The notes under the pieces: generated by a model | Seen by the model: the letters and a program-made list of their open reading frames with translations, nothing else | Told to the model about the DNA's origin: nothing | Database searches by the model: none | Made by a program: the position numbers and the translations under genes | Shown here: positions 43,482-52,617 of the stretch, one piece after another | How the letters are laid out: each line of letters starts with the position of its first letter | Numbering within the stretch: the stretch's first letter is position 1 | Assembly: GCA_026390115.1 (NCBI GenBank) | Contig: JAPLGO010000001.1 | Coordinates: 160,978 to 224,977, forward strand | Reading direction: 5' to 3' | DNA from: Campylobacterales bacterium | Lineage (GTDB): Bacteria; Campylobacterota; Campylobacteria; Campylobacterales; Sulfurimonadaceae | DNA length: 64,000 nt

Positions 43482-43487
43482 TATAAT
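43482..43487 (+). promoter_or_regulatory. -10 box for the helicase-like gene
   Basis: ACGCTATAATCATG holds a perfect TATAAT 59 bases before the ATG at 43546. It is divergent from the rhlE promoter 45 bases away, so both may respond to one regulator. Confidence 0.55.
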
Positions 43488-43545
43488 CATGCAACAATTT
43501 TGCAGCGTACAACTTTCTACAGCTGCAAACCACTCAAGGATTTCT

Positions 43546-44562
43546 ATGCCATCTTCTACTCCAACTTTAAAACGCCACAATCACCGTGTTCACCCATGTC
43601 AATCAGAGAAAAAACAGGAGCTTTTAAAGCTGCTTCTCATGAGAAATGAGGGAAAAAATATTATTGTTGTCACTTGTGAAACAATTGAAAAGGGTGAAAA
43701 TTCAAAAAATATCACTTTTATAAACGATGATGAATTACTAAAAGCACCGGGACTTAAAGCTGAACTTCTCATTAGTTACAATTTACCCGACAAAGCCATT
43801 GCTTACATGGCTAGAATTGCTCACGCAACCTCACATGCACTGATTTTACTCGACCAAGAAGAGGAAAAACTTCTCTACCCGATAGAGACGCTCATCGGGC
43901 GAACTATTATGCAAGAGCCAATTGAAGGCTTCGGACCGGCTATTGTTGTAAAGCAGGAAGTTGTAAAAAAAGAGTACGCACCAAGAGAAGAGAGAAAAGA
44001 TTTCAGACCAAGAAACAGCGACTTCAAAGGTGAGAAGAAAAAATTTGGCGATAGACCGCCAAGAGATGACAAACCTCGTTCTGCAAAACCTTATGACAGG
44101 GATAAAAAGGATGAAAAGTCTGATTTTAAAAAGCCGTTTGATAAAGACAAATCCGGTTTCAAAAAGCCTTATGATAAGGACAAAAAAGATGATAAGTTTG
44201 GTGCAAAGAAGCCTTGGGACAAAGATAAAAAAGATGATAACAAGCCTAGCTTCAAGAAACCATGGGATAAAGATGACAAATCTGCTGCTAAAAAACCTTG
44301 GGATAAAGATAAGAAAGATGATAAGTCCGGCTTTAAGAAGTCTTTTGACAAAGATGGAAAATCCGGATTTAAAAAGCCTTATGACAAAGATAAAAAAAGT
44401 TCGACATTTTTAGGGAAAGATGAAAATGGAAAAGCTATATTTTCTGGCAAATCAGGCGATAGAAATCATCGTCATGACGGCTCTAAAAGAGAGTCCGCTC
44501 CAGTGCTTACAGGCAAAAAGATAAATATAAAATCTCTTAAAAAACCAGCAGACAAAGAGTAA
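43546..44562 (+). CDS. Helicase-C-like protein with a Lys/Asp-rich repeat tail
   Basis: The protein has 338 residues from ATG 43546 (AAGGA 5 bases upstream); the longer ORF start at 43384 overlaps rhlE and its promoter. Residues about 10-130 resemble the second RecA domain of a DEAD-box helicase without its motifs (LKAELLISYNLPDKAIAYMA, HALILLDQEEEKLLYPIETL), so it probably cannot hydrolyse ATP. The remaining 200 residues are a disordered tail of KKPWDKDKKDDK/FKKPYDKDK units. It is divergent from rhlE, and an RNA-binding partner or condensate-forming role is plausible but unproven. Confidence 0.75.
   Translation: MPSSTPTLKRHNHRVHPCQSEKKQELLKLLLMRNEGKNIIVVTCETIEKGENSKNITFINDDELLKAPGLKAELLISYNLPDKAIAYMARIAHATSHALILLDQEEEKLLYPIETLIGRTIMQEPIEGFGPAIVVKQEVVKKEYAPREERKDFRPRNSDFKGEKKKFGDRPPRDDKPRSAKPYDRDKKDEKSDFKKPFDKDKSGFKKPYDKDKKDDKFGAKKPWDKDKKDDNKPSFKKPWDKDDKSAAKKPWDKDKKDDKSGFKKSFDKDGKSGFKKPYDKDKKSSTFLGKDENGKAIFSGKSGDRNHRHDGSKRESAPVLTGKKINIKSLKKPADKE
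44096..44400 (+). repeat. Imperfect repeats encoding KKPWDKDKKDDK units
   Basis: About ten degenerate units (roughly 24-36 bases) encode alternating Lys/Asp with Phe, Trp or Tyr in fixed places (FKKPFDKDK, AKKPWDKDKKDDK). They form the tail of the helicase-like protein. Unit boundaries are approximate. Confidence 0.75.
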
Positions 44563-44580
44563 AAATTTTTTACTCTTTGT
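44552..44580. terminator. Bidirectional terminator overlapping two stop regions
   Basis: ACAAAGAGTAAAAA pairs exactly with TTTTTACTCTTTGT around a single T. A-tracts and T-tracts flank the centre for both directions. It spans the last codons and stop of the helicase-like gene and the last codons of the minus-strand lipoprotein gene, which converge here. Confidence 0.7.
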
Positions 44581-44800
44581 TAACCTCTAAACTTTCTTTT
44601 GACTGAATTTTTTCGGATGGCTTGATAGACGCTTTTGCAGCCTCTTCTTCGCTATATTTTATACACTCCTGAGGCATAGTCGCCTGAGGGTCTAATCTTA
44701 TATTTTGACACATCTGAGCATTAAATGTCATATTTGCACATCCGCCAAAAACAACTACTGACGCTAAGCACAATTTCCAAAACACTGTTTCTTTAGACAT
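44570..44800 (-). CDS. Small lipoprotein
   Basis: The protein has 76 residues from ATG 44800, which has AAGGA 6 bases upstream; the longer ORF start lies inside thyX. A lipoprotein signal (lipobox VFGGCA) is followed by a short Cys-containing domain (MCQNIRLDPQATMPQECIKY) and a charged tail. It lies just downstream of thyX. Function unknown. Confidence 0.75.
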   Translation of the reverse strand: MSKETVFWKLCLASVVVFGGCANMTFNAQMCQNIRLDPQATMPQECIKYSEEEAAKASIKPSEKIQSKESLEVNKE

Positions 44801-44814
44801 GTAAATCCTTTTTT

Positions 44815-45648
44815 TTATAATCTTTTTTTGATAATTAAGTCTAAATATTTCGATGGCGTTACCCGCATCATCTCTTGAGCTAGCCAACGAATTTGAAAGT
44901 ATGCCGCACCACTATCTCTCAATGTAAAATAGTTTTTTAAACTTCTAAGATTAAATGTTACAACCATGTCAACTTTTACATTGTCTGTAATGACGTGCTT
45001 AAAAGCGTCGCCTACATTCTTTTTCTTTTTGCCAGCCTCTAATGCTTCAAAAAGCGCTTGTGCATTGCCAGAAAGCTCTTCTACAAATGAAAGAGAACTT
45101 TTTGCGACAGCCATATCAAGAAAATCTTCCACTCTTTGCGACTGAAATTCTAGTTTATCATAAATTGCACCTATTTCGATTTTGTTGTACTCTCTATCTA
45201 TCGTTACAAACATATCAAAATCTGAAATCTTATCTATAAAAAATTCTCTGTCCCCTCCATGTTTTGATGCGACAAAAGCGTTGATAACAGAACTCATAGT
45301 ATAGCGAGTGCTTCGCACTGATATAGCCTGAATGCGATGTCTTGCATGCTCTTGAAGTACACCTCTTGAAGTACCGCGAATCAGAAAACTGAGATTTGCA
45401 TGCTCTAAAATAGAGTGATGAAAATAGGTCCAAGCCAAGTCACTTAAAAGAGTTGAATCTTCTATAGAGTTTATCGCACTGCATTCGTCCGCCTCAGGCA
45501 TGCTGCTTTCAATCTGTTTGATTACCTCATTTTCACTATTTTCAAACGAGTCATAACATGTTCGTGCAGCTGCCTCTGCTACGCCAATACCTGTGTCTTG
45601 TAGTAGAACTACTTTTGGTTGTGAATAAGTTATGCCGTACATCTCCAT
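44815..45648 (-). CDS. thyX: Flavin-dependent thymidylate synthase ThyX
   Basis: The protein has 277 residues from the ATG at 45648, which has GGAGG 5 bases upstream. ThyX methylates dUMP using FAD and methylene-THF. The ThyX motif is present (HARHRIQAISVRSTRYTMSS), with conserved SLLSDLAWTYFHHSILEHAN upstream and NLRSLKNYFTLRDSGAAYFQ IRW downstream. It overlaps neither neighbour after start correction and follows pcm by 11 bases. Confidence 0.93.
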   Translation of the reverse strand: MEMYGITYSQPKVVLLQDTGIGVAEAAARTCYDSFENSENEVIKQIESSMPEADECSAINSIEDSTLLSDLAWTYFHHSILEHANLSFLIRGTSRGVLQEHARHRIQAISVRSTRYTMSSVINAFVASKHGGDREFFIDKISDFDMFVTIDREYNKIEIGAIYDKLEFQSQRVEDFLDMAVAKSSLSFVEELSGNAQALFEALEAGKKKKNVGDAFKHVITDNVKVDMVVTFNLRSLKNYFTLRDSGAAYFQIRWLAQEMMRVTPSKYLDLIIKKRL

Positions 45649-45659
45649 AGATACCTCCA

Positions 45660-46298
45660 TTATTTCTGTATGCCGTCTAAAATAGGAACAAAATCGCATG
45701 CTTCTAATTCGGTCTGCTCAATATTTGAACCGTTCTTTTTAAAGCGGGTTATTATTTGCTTGCCGGCTTTTTCTATAGGTGCTACTAAAATCCCGCCATC
45801 AGTCAGTTGCTCAAAAAGTTTTTGCGGTATCACTTTTGTCGAGGCTGAGAATAGTATTCTATCGTAAGGAGCGTACTGCTTCCAGCCGTTTTGTCCATCA
45901 TCTATTTTTGTATGAATATTATTAAGGTTGAGCTCTTTAAAGCGGGCTTTTGCTTCAAACATTAGCGACTCAATTCTCTCTATAGTAAAAACTCCGCGAA
46001 ACATGTGCGAGAGCACTGCTGCTTGATAGCCACTTCCACACCCAACCTCCAGAACTTTATAGCCACCTTTGGGCTCTAAATATTGGCTCATTTTAGCAAC
46101 AGTTAAAGGAGAACTTATCCACTGGGCATACCCCATAGGCAGGGCATCCAATTTGTAGGCATTATGCTTAAGCCCCATTGGAACAAAAGCTTCCCTATTT
46201 GTATTTGCAATAGCGTTTCTAACTTCAGGGCTGAGAGCAAATTTTTGGTGGCAATCCTCTGCTAATCTGGTTGTTTTTGTAGCTGTTATTCTATCCAT
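45660..46298 (-). CDS. pcm: Protein-L-isoaspartate O-methyltransferase
   Basis: A 212-residue SAM-dependent repair enzyme that methylates isoaspartyl residues in damaged proteins. The family signatures are clear: REAFVPMGLKHNAYKLDALP, ISSPLTVAKMSQYLEP, the SAM motif KVLEVGCGSGYQAAVLSHM and YDRILFSAS. It overlaps the upstream nitrilase-family gene by 13 bases, so the two are translated together. Confidence 0.93.
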   Translation of the reverse strand: MDRITATKTTRLAEDCHQKFALSPEVRNAIANTNREAFVPMGLKHNAYKLDALPMGYAQWISSPLTVAKMSQYLEPKGGYKVLEVGCGSGYQAAVLSHMFRGVFTIERIESLMFEAKARFKELNLNNIHTKIDDGQNGWKQYAPYDRILFSASTKVIPQKLFEQLTDGGILVAPIEKAGKQIITRFKKNGSNIEQTELEACDFVPILDGIQK

Positions 46299-47014
46299 TC
46301 TATGCCAACATCCATGTATCTTCTCATTAAGGTTATCTCTTTTTCAATATAATTTACTTCTAAGCAAGCTTTATTCCCATTACGACGCACTTTACCGTTT
46401 GGAGCTATGATACCACTCATTTTTGTGCAATCTTCATTCAAACTATCGCTTGCAACTACATAGCACTGATTCATTATTGCTAATGCTCTTGTAAGCGTTT
46501 TGAAGTGTTCTGTTCGCAAAACTCCCCACCAAGAGGGTGTAGCGATGATATCGCATCCCTCTAATTTTTTCCATAACTCTTTAAAACGAAGTTCAAAACA
46601 GATAATTACTCCTATCTTCATCCCCTCTATTTCAATAATCTTAATAGCATCATCGCCACCCTCAGAAAAATAGTTATCCTCTCCACCAAAACGGAATAAC
46701 CTTGCCTTTGCTCTCTCATAAATAACTTCACCGTTATGAAAAATTTTTGCAAAGTTGAAAACTTCATCTCCTCTTTTTTCGATGATAGTTAGTATGATAA
46801 TCTTATCTGTTGAGGCTTTTTTTATCTCTTCTACAGCAATCGGTGCGAAAGAGCAGACATTATCAAAGTTATCATAATCAAAACCGCTCAAACACACCTC
46901 TGGGGCTACAATGAGTGAGTTTTTTGAAGTTTGATTTATAAGTGTTAGGAGTGTTTGTAAGTTAGTGTTATAGTTGTTAGTTGTTATAAATGAGAGTGAG
47001 CATAGTTTGTACAT
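46286..47014 (-). CDS. Carbon-nitrogen hydrolase (nitrilase superfamily)
   Basis: A 242-residue amidase-type enzyme with the Glu-Lys-Cys triad: Glu in VAPEVCLSG, Lys in YERAKARLF, Cys in GVIICFELRF. The length and the ATPSWWG segment fit omega-amidase/YafV-like branches. The substrate is not set by the sequence. It lies 9 bases after nrdB and overlaps pcm. Confidence 0.85.
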   Translation of the reverse strand: MYKLCSLSFITTNNYNTNLQTLLTLINQTSKNSLIVAPEVCLSGFDYDNFDNVCSFAPIAVEEIKKASTDKIIILTIIEKRGDEVFNFAKIFHNGEVIYERAKARLFRFGGEDNYFSEGGDDAIKIIEIEGMKIGVIICFELRFKELWKKLEGCDIIATPSWWGVLRTEHFKTLTRALAIMNQCYVVASDSLNEDCTKMSGIIAPNGKVRRNGNKACLEVNYIEKEITLMRRYMDVGIEWIE

Positions 47015-47023
47015 GCTTACTCG

Positions 47024-48046
47024 CTAAAAGTCATCATCAAATGATAAGCTGCCTTTTGAGTAATTTGTTACAGTTCCCTCAAAGAAGTTAGTTTTTTGAT
47101 CATTAAATTTTGCAAAATCATTCACCCATTTAATCGGATTTGTAACATTGTAAATCTTCTCAAATCCAACTGCATTGAGCCTCTCATCCGCTAAGAATTG
47201 AATATATTGCTCAACAATATCATCTGTCAAACCCAAAATCTGACCTTGAGTGATGTATCTTCCCCAGTCTGCTTCGAGCTTTGCAGCTTCTTTGAACATC
47301 TCAATTACTTCTGCTCTTAGTTTATCGCTAAAGAGATCTGCTCTTTCTTTGCGAAGTGTATTTATTAGATTCTGAAAAAGAACAAGATGTGTAACTTCAT
47401 CTCTTTGAATAAACCGAATCATCTGCGCGGAGCCCAACATTTTTCCTGATCTTGCAAGAGTATAGATATATGCAAAACCGCTGTAAAAATAGATTCCCTC
47501 TAAGATTTGATTTGCGAAACATGCTTTTACAAAATTATATTCTGATGGATTTTTTGCAAGTTCTTGATAGACTCTTGCAATTGCATCATTTTTACCCTTC
47601 AGCATCATATCGCGACGCCATAAATCATAAATTTCAGCCGAATTTTGTGAGATACTATCAACCATAACCGCATAACTTTGTGAGTGAAGCGCCTCTTCAA
47701 AGGATTGACGAACCAAAATAAGGTTAATCTCTGGCGCAGTGACATAGGGATTTATATTATCAATTAAATTGTTTGTTTGAAGTGAATCCATAAATATCAA
47801 TTGAGAAAGTGCCTTATCATACGCTGTTTTTTCGGCATCTGTTAGTTGTTTATAGTCATTTACATCCCTTGTCATATCAACTTCTTTTGGGAACCATGTG
47901 TTATTAAGCATAACTTCCCAAAGATTGTATGCCCACTGATATTTTATATTATTTAACTCAAAAATACCCGTTGGATTTCCACCAAAAACTCTTCTGTCAT
48001 TTACATTTTCAGTTGAATTCGGATTATATATCTCTTTTCTATTCAC
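47024..48046 (-). CDS. nrdB: Ribonucleotide reductase class I, beta subunit
   Basis: A 340-residue di-iron subunit that generates the radical for dNTP synthesis. Metal ligands appear in [14 protein letters not shown], which also holds the radical Tyr at the expected spacing (E-x-x-H-x-x-x-Y), and in [13 protein letters not shown] and [10 protein letters not shown]. The C-terminus (GSLSFDDDF) is the flexible tail that docks on the alpha subunit. The alpha gene is not adjacent. First gene of nrdB-nitrilase-pcm-thyX, a nucleotide/repair operon. Confidence 0.95.
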   Translation of the reverse strand: MNRKEIYNPNSTENVNDRRVFGGNPTGIFELNNIKYQWAYNLWEVMLNNTWFPKEVDMTRDVNDYKQLTDAEKTAYDKALSQLIFMDSLQTNNLIDNINPYVTAPEINLILVRQSFEEALHSQSYAVMVDSISQNSAEIYDLWRRDMMLKGKNDAIARVYQELAKNPSEYNFVKACFANQILEGIYFYSGFAYIYTLARSGKMLGSAQMIRFIQRDEVTHLVLFQNLINTLRKERADLFSDKLRAEVIEMFKEAAKLEADWGRYITQGQILGLTDDIVEQYIQFLADERLNAVGFEKIYNVTNPIKWVNDFAKFNDQKTNFFEGTVTNYSKGSLSFDDDF

Positions 48047-48148
48047 TTTCTTGCTCTCTCTTATTTATTTATTCACTGACATAAAAATTTATAATCTATG
48101 ATTATAGCATCGGAAGTTTTTGTTTAATTGAAACCAATAAAAGCTTTT

Positions 48149-48412
48149 TTATTTTTGTGACTCTTTTTTTACTTTTTCTGCATCTTTAATATCACTATCA
48201 TATCTATCGACAAATTTCTCAGCGGATTTATCAACAGATTTTATCATTTTATCTTTAAATTCTGTAGCGGAGTGACCTGTTTCATGGGAATATACAATAT
48301 AAGCACCTACAGCAACTGCCAAAAACATCAACTTTGTATAGTTAGCTCTGTTGAATGTAAAAGTAAGCAAAGCCAATAAAATTAATGAGCCAATATATAT
48401 TAAATTATCCAT
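48149..48412 (-). CDS. Small membrane protein
   Basis: An 87-residue protein with two N-terminal hydrophobic helices (about 4-20 and 26-43) and an amphipathic charged tail (FKDKMIKSVDKSAEKFVDRY). AAGGA precedes the ATG. It stands alone between nrdB and typA. Function unknown. Confidence 0.7.
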   Translation of the reverse strand: MDNLIYIGSLILLALLTFTFNRANYTKLMFLAVAVGAYIVYSHETGHSATEFKDKMIKSVDKSAEKFVDRYDSDIKDAEKVKKESQK

Positions 48413-48503
48413 TTTTTTATCCTTCTTTAGTGGGTAAGTATATCGACATTAAAATAATAAAAAGTAGTTTGATAATTTCAAAGATTTGATAGTATAGATA
48501 AGA

Positions 48504-48527
48504 TTCCACAGACAATAGCCTGTGGAA
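48504..48527 (-). terminator. Hairpin downstream of typA
   Basis: TTCCACAG (48504-48511) and CTGTGGAA (48520-48527) form a perfect 8-bp stem with an 8-base loop, 18 bases beyond the typA stop on the minus strand. It is followed by TCTTATCT rather than a pure T-run, so a terminator is likely but not perfect. Confidence 0.5.
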
Positions 48528-48544
48528 ATATAAAGAGCGGTAAA

Positions 48545-50347
48545 CTATTTACGAGAGTATCTTTTTCTTTCTGCTTCTGTTAAATATCTTTTACGAATAC
48601 GGATAGATTTTGGAGTAACTTCAAGAAGTTCATCATCTTCAATCCACTCCAATGCACGTTCAAGTGACATATCACGAGGTGGAATAAGTTTTATAGCTTC
48701 ATCAGCACCGGATGAACGAACATTTGATTGCGCTTTACCTTTGATAGCATTTACCACTAAATCATTAGAGCGAGAGTGTTCACCAACAATCATTCCTTCA
48801 TATATTTTAGTTTGTGGCCCTATAAAAAGAACACCACGGTCTTGAATGTTAAAGAGTGAATACGCTAATGTTTCACCATTTTCCATAGATACAAGTGCAC
48901 CGTAAGTTCTTGACTCAACTGTACCACTATAAGGACGGAACTCTAAGAAAGAGTGATTCATAATTCCCTCTCCCTTTGTGTCTGTTAAGAATTGTCCACG
49001 GAATCCGATAAGTGCACGGGCTGGTATTTCAAACTCAATTCTTTGAAAGCCTTGACCCATTGGAACCATTGCTTTCATTTCTGCTTTTCTTTTACCAAGT
49101 TTTTCAATAACTGAACCGCTGAACTCTTCTGGAACATCTACAACTAAATGCTCAAATGGTTCACACTTAACACCTTCGATTTCTCTAACGATAACTTCCG
49201 GACGGCTAACACCAAATTCAAAGTTTTCACGACGCATATTTTCAGCAAGAATAGTTATTTGTAACTCTCCACGACCTGAAACTTTAAATTTACCCTCTCC
49301 AACAATTTCTAACTTCATAGCAACATTTGTTGTCATTTCAGCTTCAAGACGGTCTTTTAGCTTATTTGAAGTAACATGTTTACCCTCTTGACCAGCAAGT
49401 GGAGAATCATTTACAGAAAATATAACCGTTAAAGTTGGCTCTTCAATATGCATTGGATCAAGCGGCATAGGATTCTTAGGATCACAAATAGTATCACCGA
49501 CATCCACTGTTTCTAAACCGGCAAATGCAACGATATCGCCCGCTTCAGCTTCTTGAATTTCCATACGGTTAAGACCATGAAAACCAATAAGTTTAGTGAT
49601 TTTACCTTTTACTAATTCACCGTCAGCTTTTGCCAACATAACATTATCGCCTTTTCTGATAACACCGTTGAAAATACGGGAAATACCTATTTTACCGACA
49701 TAGTTATCATAATCAAGTGTAAATACTTGTGCTTGAGTATGATTTTCTCTATCACCCTGTGGCTCAGGAATATGCTTTAGAATAGTTTCAAAAATACATT
49801 GAAAATCTCCACCCTCTTCATCCATATCTAACTTTGCAATACCATCACGAGCAGCAGCATAAATAATTGGAAAATCTTGCTGATCATCCGTTGCACCCAT
49901 AGCTGCAAAAAGGTCAAACATCTCATCCACAACACGCTCAGGATCTGCCGAAGGTTTGTCTATTTTGTTGATTACAACAATTGGTTTTTTACCAAGTGCT
50001 AGCATCTTTTTAACAACAAATTTTGTTTGAGGCATAACACCTTCATACGCATCTACAAGTACCAAAACACCATCAACCATTTTAAGAACGCGTTCAACTT
50101 CTCCACCAAAATCCGCGTGACCAGGAGTGTCGATAATGTTAATTTTATAATCTTTATAACGGATAGCCGTATTTTTAGAAAGAATTGTAATACCTCTTTC
50201 TTTTTCTAAATCATTGCTATCCATAGCTCTTTCATCATGTTGCTCATGAGCACCATATGTTCCTGATTGCTCTAACAATCCATCAACTAATGTAGTTTTG
50301 CCGTGGTCAACGTGTGCAATAACTGCAATATTTCTAATCTTTTGCAT
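48545..50347 (-). CDS. typA: Ribosome-associated GTPase TypA/BipA
   Basis: A 600-residue translational GTPase. G motifs: [12 protein letters not shown], the switch region [18 protein letters not shown] and [10 protein letters not shown]. Domains II, III and V follow, and the BipA-specific C-terminal region ([40 protein letters not shown]) ends in a basic helix. It assists ribosome assembly and stress growth. The gene stands alone; its promoter should lie in the 151-base gap before cca. Confidence 0.95.
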   Translation of the reverse strand: MQKIRNIAVIAHVDHGKTTLVDGLLEQSGTYGAHEQHDERAMDSNDLEKERGITILSKNTAIRYKDYKINIIDTPGHADFGGEVERVLKMVDGVLVLVDAYEGVMPQTKFVVKKMLALGKKPIVVINKIDKPSADPERVVDEMFDLFAAMGATDDQQDFPIIYAAARDGIAKLDMDEEGGDFQCIFETILKHIPEPQGDRENHTQAQVFTLDYDNYVGKIGISRIFNGVIRKGDNVMLAKADGELVKGKITKLIGFHGLNRMEIQEAEAGDIVAFAGLETVDVGDTICDPKNPMPLDPMHIEEPTLTVIFSVNDSPLAGQEGKHVTSNKLKDRLEAEMTTNVAMKLEIVGEGKFKVSGRGELQITILAENMRRENFEFGVSRPEVIVREIEGVKCEPFEHLVVDVPEEFSGSVIEKLGKRKAEMKAMVPMGQGFQRIEFEIPARALIGFRGQFLTDTKGEGIMNHSFLEFRPYSGTVESRTYGALVSMENGETLAYSLFNIQDRGVLFIGPQTKIYEGMIVGEHSRSNDLVVNAIKGKAQSNVRSSGADEAIKLIPPRDMSLERALEWIEDDELLEVTPKSIRIRKRYLTEAERKRYSRK

Positions 50348-50498
50348 GGGGGTTCCTTGAGTATTCGTTTCTTTAAAGCTTTAATGAAACAAAGGGTAAA
50401 AATTTTCGCGATTGTATCCAAAAAATCGTTATATATTCATAAAAGTAGTGATATACTTGACAATCTGAATCAAAAAAATTCACACTATTGAGATATAA

Positions 50499-51761
50499 AT
50501 GATTAAATATCCTGATTATTTAAAAAAAATATTTGATAAATTACACATGAGCGGTGCGTCATGTGTAATTGTCGGCGGTTATGTTCGTGATAGCTTTTTA
50601 AATATTACATCTAAGGATATAGATATTGAGGTTTATAATATATCTTCATTTAATGAACTTGAAGGGCTTTTAACAGAGTTTGGCAGTGTAAACAGTTTTG
50701 GCAAAAGCTTTGGTGTCTGCAAATTACGAATAAAAGATTTAGATATAGACTTCACCCTCCCCAGAACAGATAGTAAAATTTCCTCCGGTCATGCAGGTTT
50801 TGATATAAAAATTCAATCAAACCTAAATTTCATTACCGCAGCAAACCGACGTGATTTTACTGTAAATGCAATCGGATATGATGTTCTTAACAATAAAATA
50901 TTAGATCCATTTAATGGCATAAATGATTTAAAAAATAAAATTCTAAGAGCAGTGGATAAAAATAAATTTTCAGACGACCCGCTTAGAGTTTTGAGAGCCG
51001 TGCAGTTTTGTGCAAGATTTGATTTGACAATAGATGATGAACTTTTTAAGCTTTGCAAAGAGATGATAACTCATAACATACTCTATGAACTTCCCAAGGA
51101 AAGAGTATTTGAGGAGATTAAAAAGCTTTTATTAAAATCATCTAAACCTTCCCTTGGGTTAGAACTTTTAAAAGAGCTTGGTGCAATAAAATATTTTTCT
51201 GAACTTGGTACATTAAATAATAACGACTGGATACATACTTTGCAAACAGTAGATGAAATTGCAAAACAAGAAATTATAAATAAAAGTACAAAAACTGTTT
51301 TGATGTTAGCAGGAGTTTGTTATAAGTTTGATGATATGCTGACTATCAGTTTTGTATCCAAACTAACAAATGAGAAAAAGTTGCTAAAAAAAATTTTACC
51401 TTTAATTCATAATCATATAAAAATTAAACAGAGCAATTCGGAACTATTTAGACTTGCTACAAAAGTAAATATAGAAAATTTTCTAATTTTAAAAAAGGCA
51501 ATATACAAAAACTCAAATCATGGGCTCTACATGGCTTGTGATGAGATAAATGAACAGGCAAAAAAATTAAATATTTCAAATAAGAAAGCTGTTCCATTTT
51601 TAAGAGGAAGAGATATATTGGCATGTGGAAACGTAGCATCCAAAGAGTTTTCAGAAATTTTAGAAGATGCCTATGAAGCCCAAATGAATGAGGAATTCAG
51701 CTCTTATGATGAAGCTAATGAGTGGTTAAAGAATCATTTAGCACATTTTCTTTTCTGCTAA
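50499..51761 (+). CDS. cca: CCA tRNA nucleotidyltransferase / poly(A) polymerase family protein
   Basis: A 420-residue class II nucleotidyltransferase: CVIVGGYVRDSFLNI and SKDIDIEVYN (metal-binding DxD), RTDSKISSGHAGFDIKI, NRRDFTVNAIGYDV, LDPFNGINDLKNKILRAVDK and RVLRAVQFCARF. A C-terminal helical/HD-like part follows. It adds or repairs tRNA CCA ends. It is divergent from typA. The last 47 bases overlap the converging gene at 51715. Confidence 0.9.
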   Translation: MIKYPDYLKKIFDKLHMSGASCVIVGGYVRDSFLNITSKDIDIEVYNISSFNELEGLLTEFGSVNSFGKSFGVCKLRIKDLDIDFTLPRTDSKISSGHAGFDIKIQSNLNFITAANRRDFTVNAIGYDVLNNKILDPFNGINDLKNKILRAVDKNKFSDDPLRVLRAVQFCARFDLTIDDELFKLCKEMITHNILYELPKERVFEEIKKLLLKSSKPSLGLELLKELGAIKYFSELGTLNNNDWIHTLQTVDEIAKQEIINKSTKTVLMLAGVCYKFDDMLTISFVSKLTNEKKLLKKILPLIHNHIKIKQSNSELFRLATKVNIENFLILKKAIYKNSNHGLYMACDEINEQAKKLNISNKKAVPFLRGRDILACGNVASKEFSEILEDAYEAQMNEEFSSYDEANEWLKNHLAHFLFC

Positions 51762-52203
51762 AATCGGTTTTAGTATTTACGATTCGAATCGCATTTTTTA
51801 TAGAATTTTTTAATTTTAAACCATATATCTGCTTATACTTTGTATCATAATCAGCAATTATGTCGGCGTACACATTTATAAACTCCTGAATGAGTTCTAT
51901 CGCATCAATAGTGATTCTAATATCCGATGCAATAACCAAAACTAATTCGAAGCAATTTTTAATTTTACTATCCATGTCGTCATTTGCTAAATATCTCTCA
52001 GAAGTTTCTTCATTAACTGTTGTTAATTTTTTTAAAATTTCTATAACACCTTCTTCTGAGGGCTCAAAACCTTGCATACTGCTTTTCATATATGCTCTCA
52101 TATCGGTCAAATTCATTTTAGATATTTTATCTATCATTTCTAACTTTTTTTTGTCGGAGCCACTATCACTATTTTTCAGTATATTAATAATGTTTTCAAA
52201 CAT
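51715..52203 (-). CDS. Hypothetical protein converging with cca
   Basis: A 162-residue soluble, mostly helical protein (MIDKISKMNLTDMRAYMKSS, SKIKNCFELVLVIASDIRIT, IDAIELIQEFINVYADIIAD). It overlaps the 3' end of cca by 47 bases on the opposite strand. It lies 28 bases after queF and probably belongs to the minus-strand gyrB-GGDEF-queF run. Not recognised. Confidence 0.65.
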   Translation of the reverse strand: MFENIINILKNSDSGSDKKKLEMIDKISKMNLTDMRAYMKSSMQGFEPSEEGVIEILKKLTTVNEETSERYLANDDMDSKIKNCFELVLVIASDIRITIDAIELIQEFINVYADIIADYDTKYKQIYGLKLKNSIKNAIRIVNTKTDFSRKENVLNDSLTTH

Positions 52204-52231
52204 GCCAACTCCTTATTTCATAACATAAAAA

Positions 52232-52615
52232 TTAAACCCTTGCGCTATCTACCTCAATTACCGTATGTACATTTCCTCTTGGATTATAATCTGCTACTAT
52301 TTTCATATATTTTGGTTTTAATTTTTTTTCAAGAACCTCATATATTTCATTTGCAGAGTTCTCATGCGAAATGTGTCTATCTCTAAAACTGTTGATATAA
52401 AGCTTTATCGCTTTTAGCTCTACAACCCACTCATCAGGCGTATATTCAAGATAAATCGTAGCAAAATCCGGATATCCGCTTCTAGGACAGAGACAAGAAA
52501 ATTCAGGCAGAGTCATCTTTATAAGATAGTTTCTTTTGTGTTCATTTGGCCAAATTTCTAAATCTTTTTCAACATCAAATTCATTAACTATTTTTTCACC
52601 GTACTTCATCTTCAT
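52232..52615 (-). CDS. queF: NADPH-dependent preQ0 reductase QueF
   Basis: A 127-residue short-form QueF (YkvM type) that reduces 7-cyano-7-deazaguanine to preQ1 in queuosine synthesis. Visible: the catalytic Cys in FSCLCPRSGYPDFATIYLEY, VELKAIKLYINSFRDRHISH and YNPRGNVHTVIE. It overlaps nothing, sits 2 bases after the GGDEF-EAL gene, and follows gyrB in the usual Sulfurimonas-like order. Confidence 0.93.
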   Translation of the reverse strand: MKMKYGEKIVNEFDVEKDLEIWPNEHKRNYLIKMTLPEFSCLCPRSGYPDFATIYLEYTPDEWVVELKAIKLYINSFRDRHISHENSANEIYEVLEKKLKPKYMKIVADYNPRGNVHTVIEVDSARV

Positions 52616-52617
52616 CC

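Noticed and set aside
43384-43545. N-terminal extension of the helicase-like protein
   Set aside because: It overlaps the rhlE start and both divergent promoters. AAGGA is correctly spaced only for the ATG at 43546.
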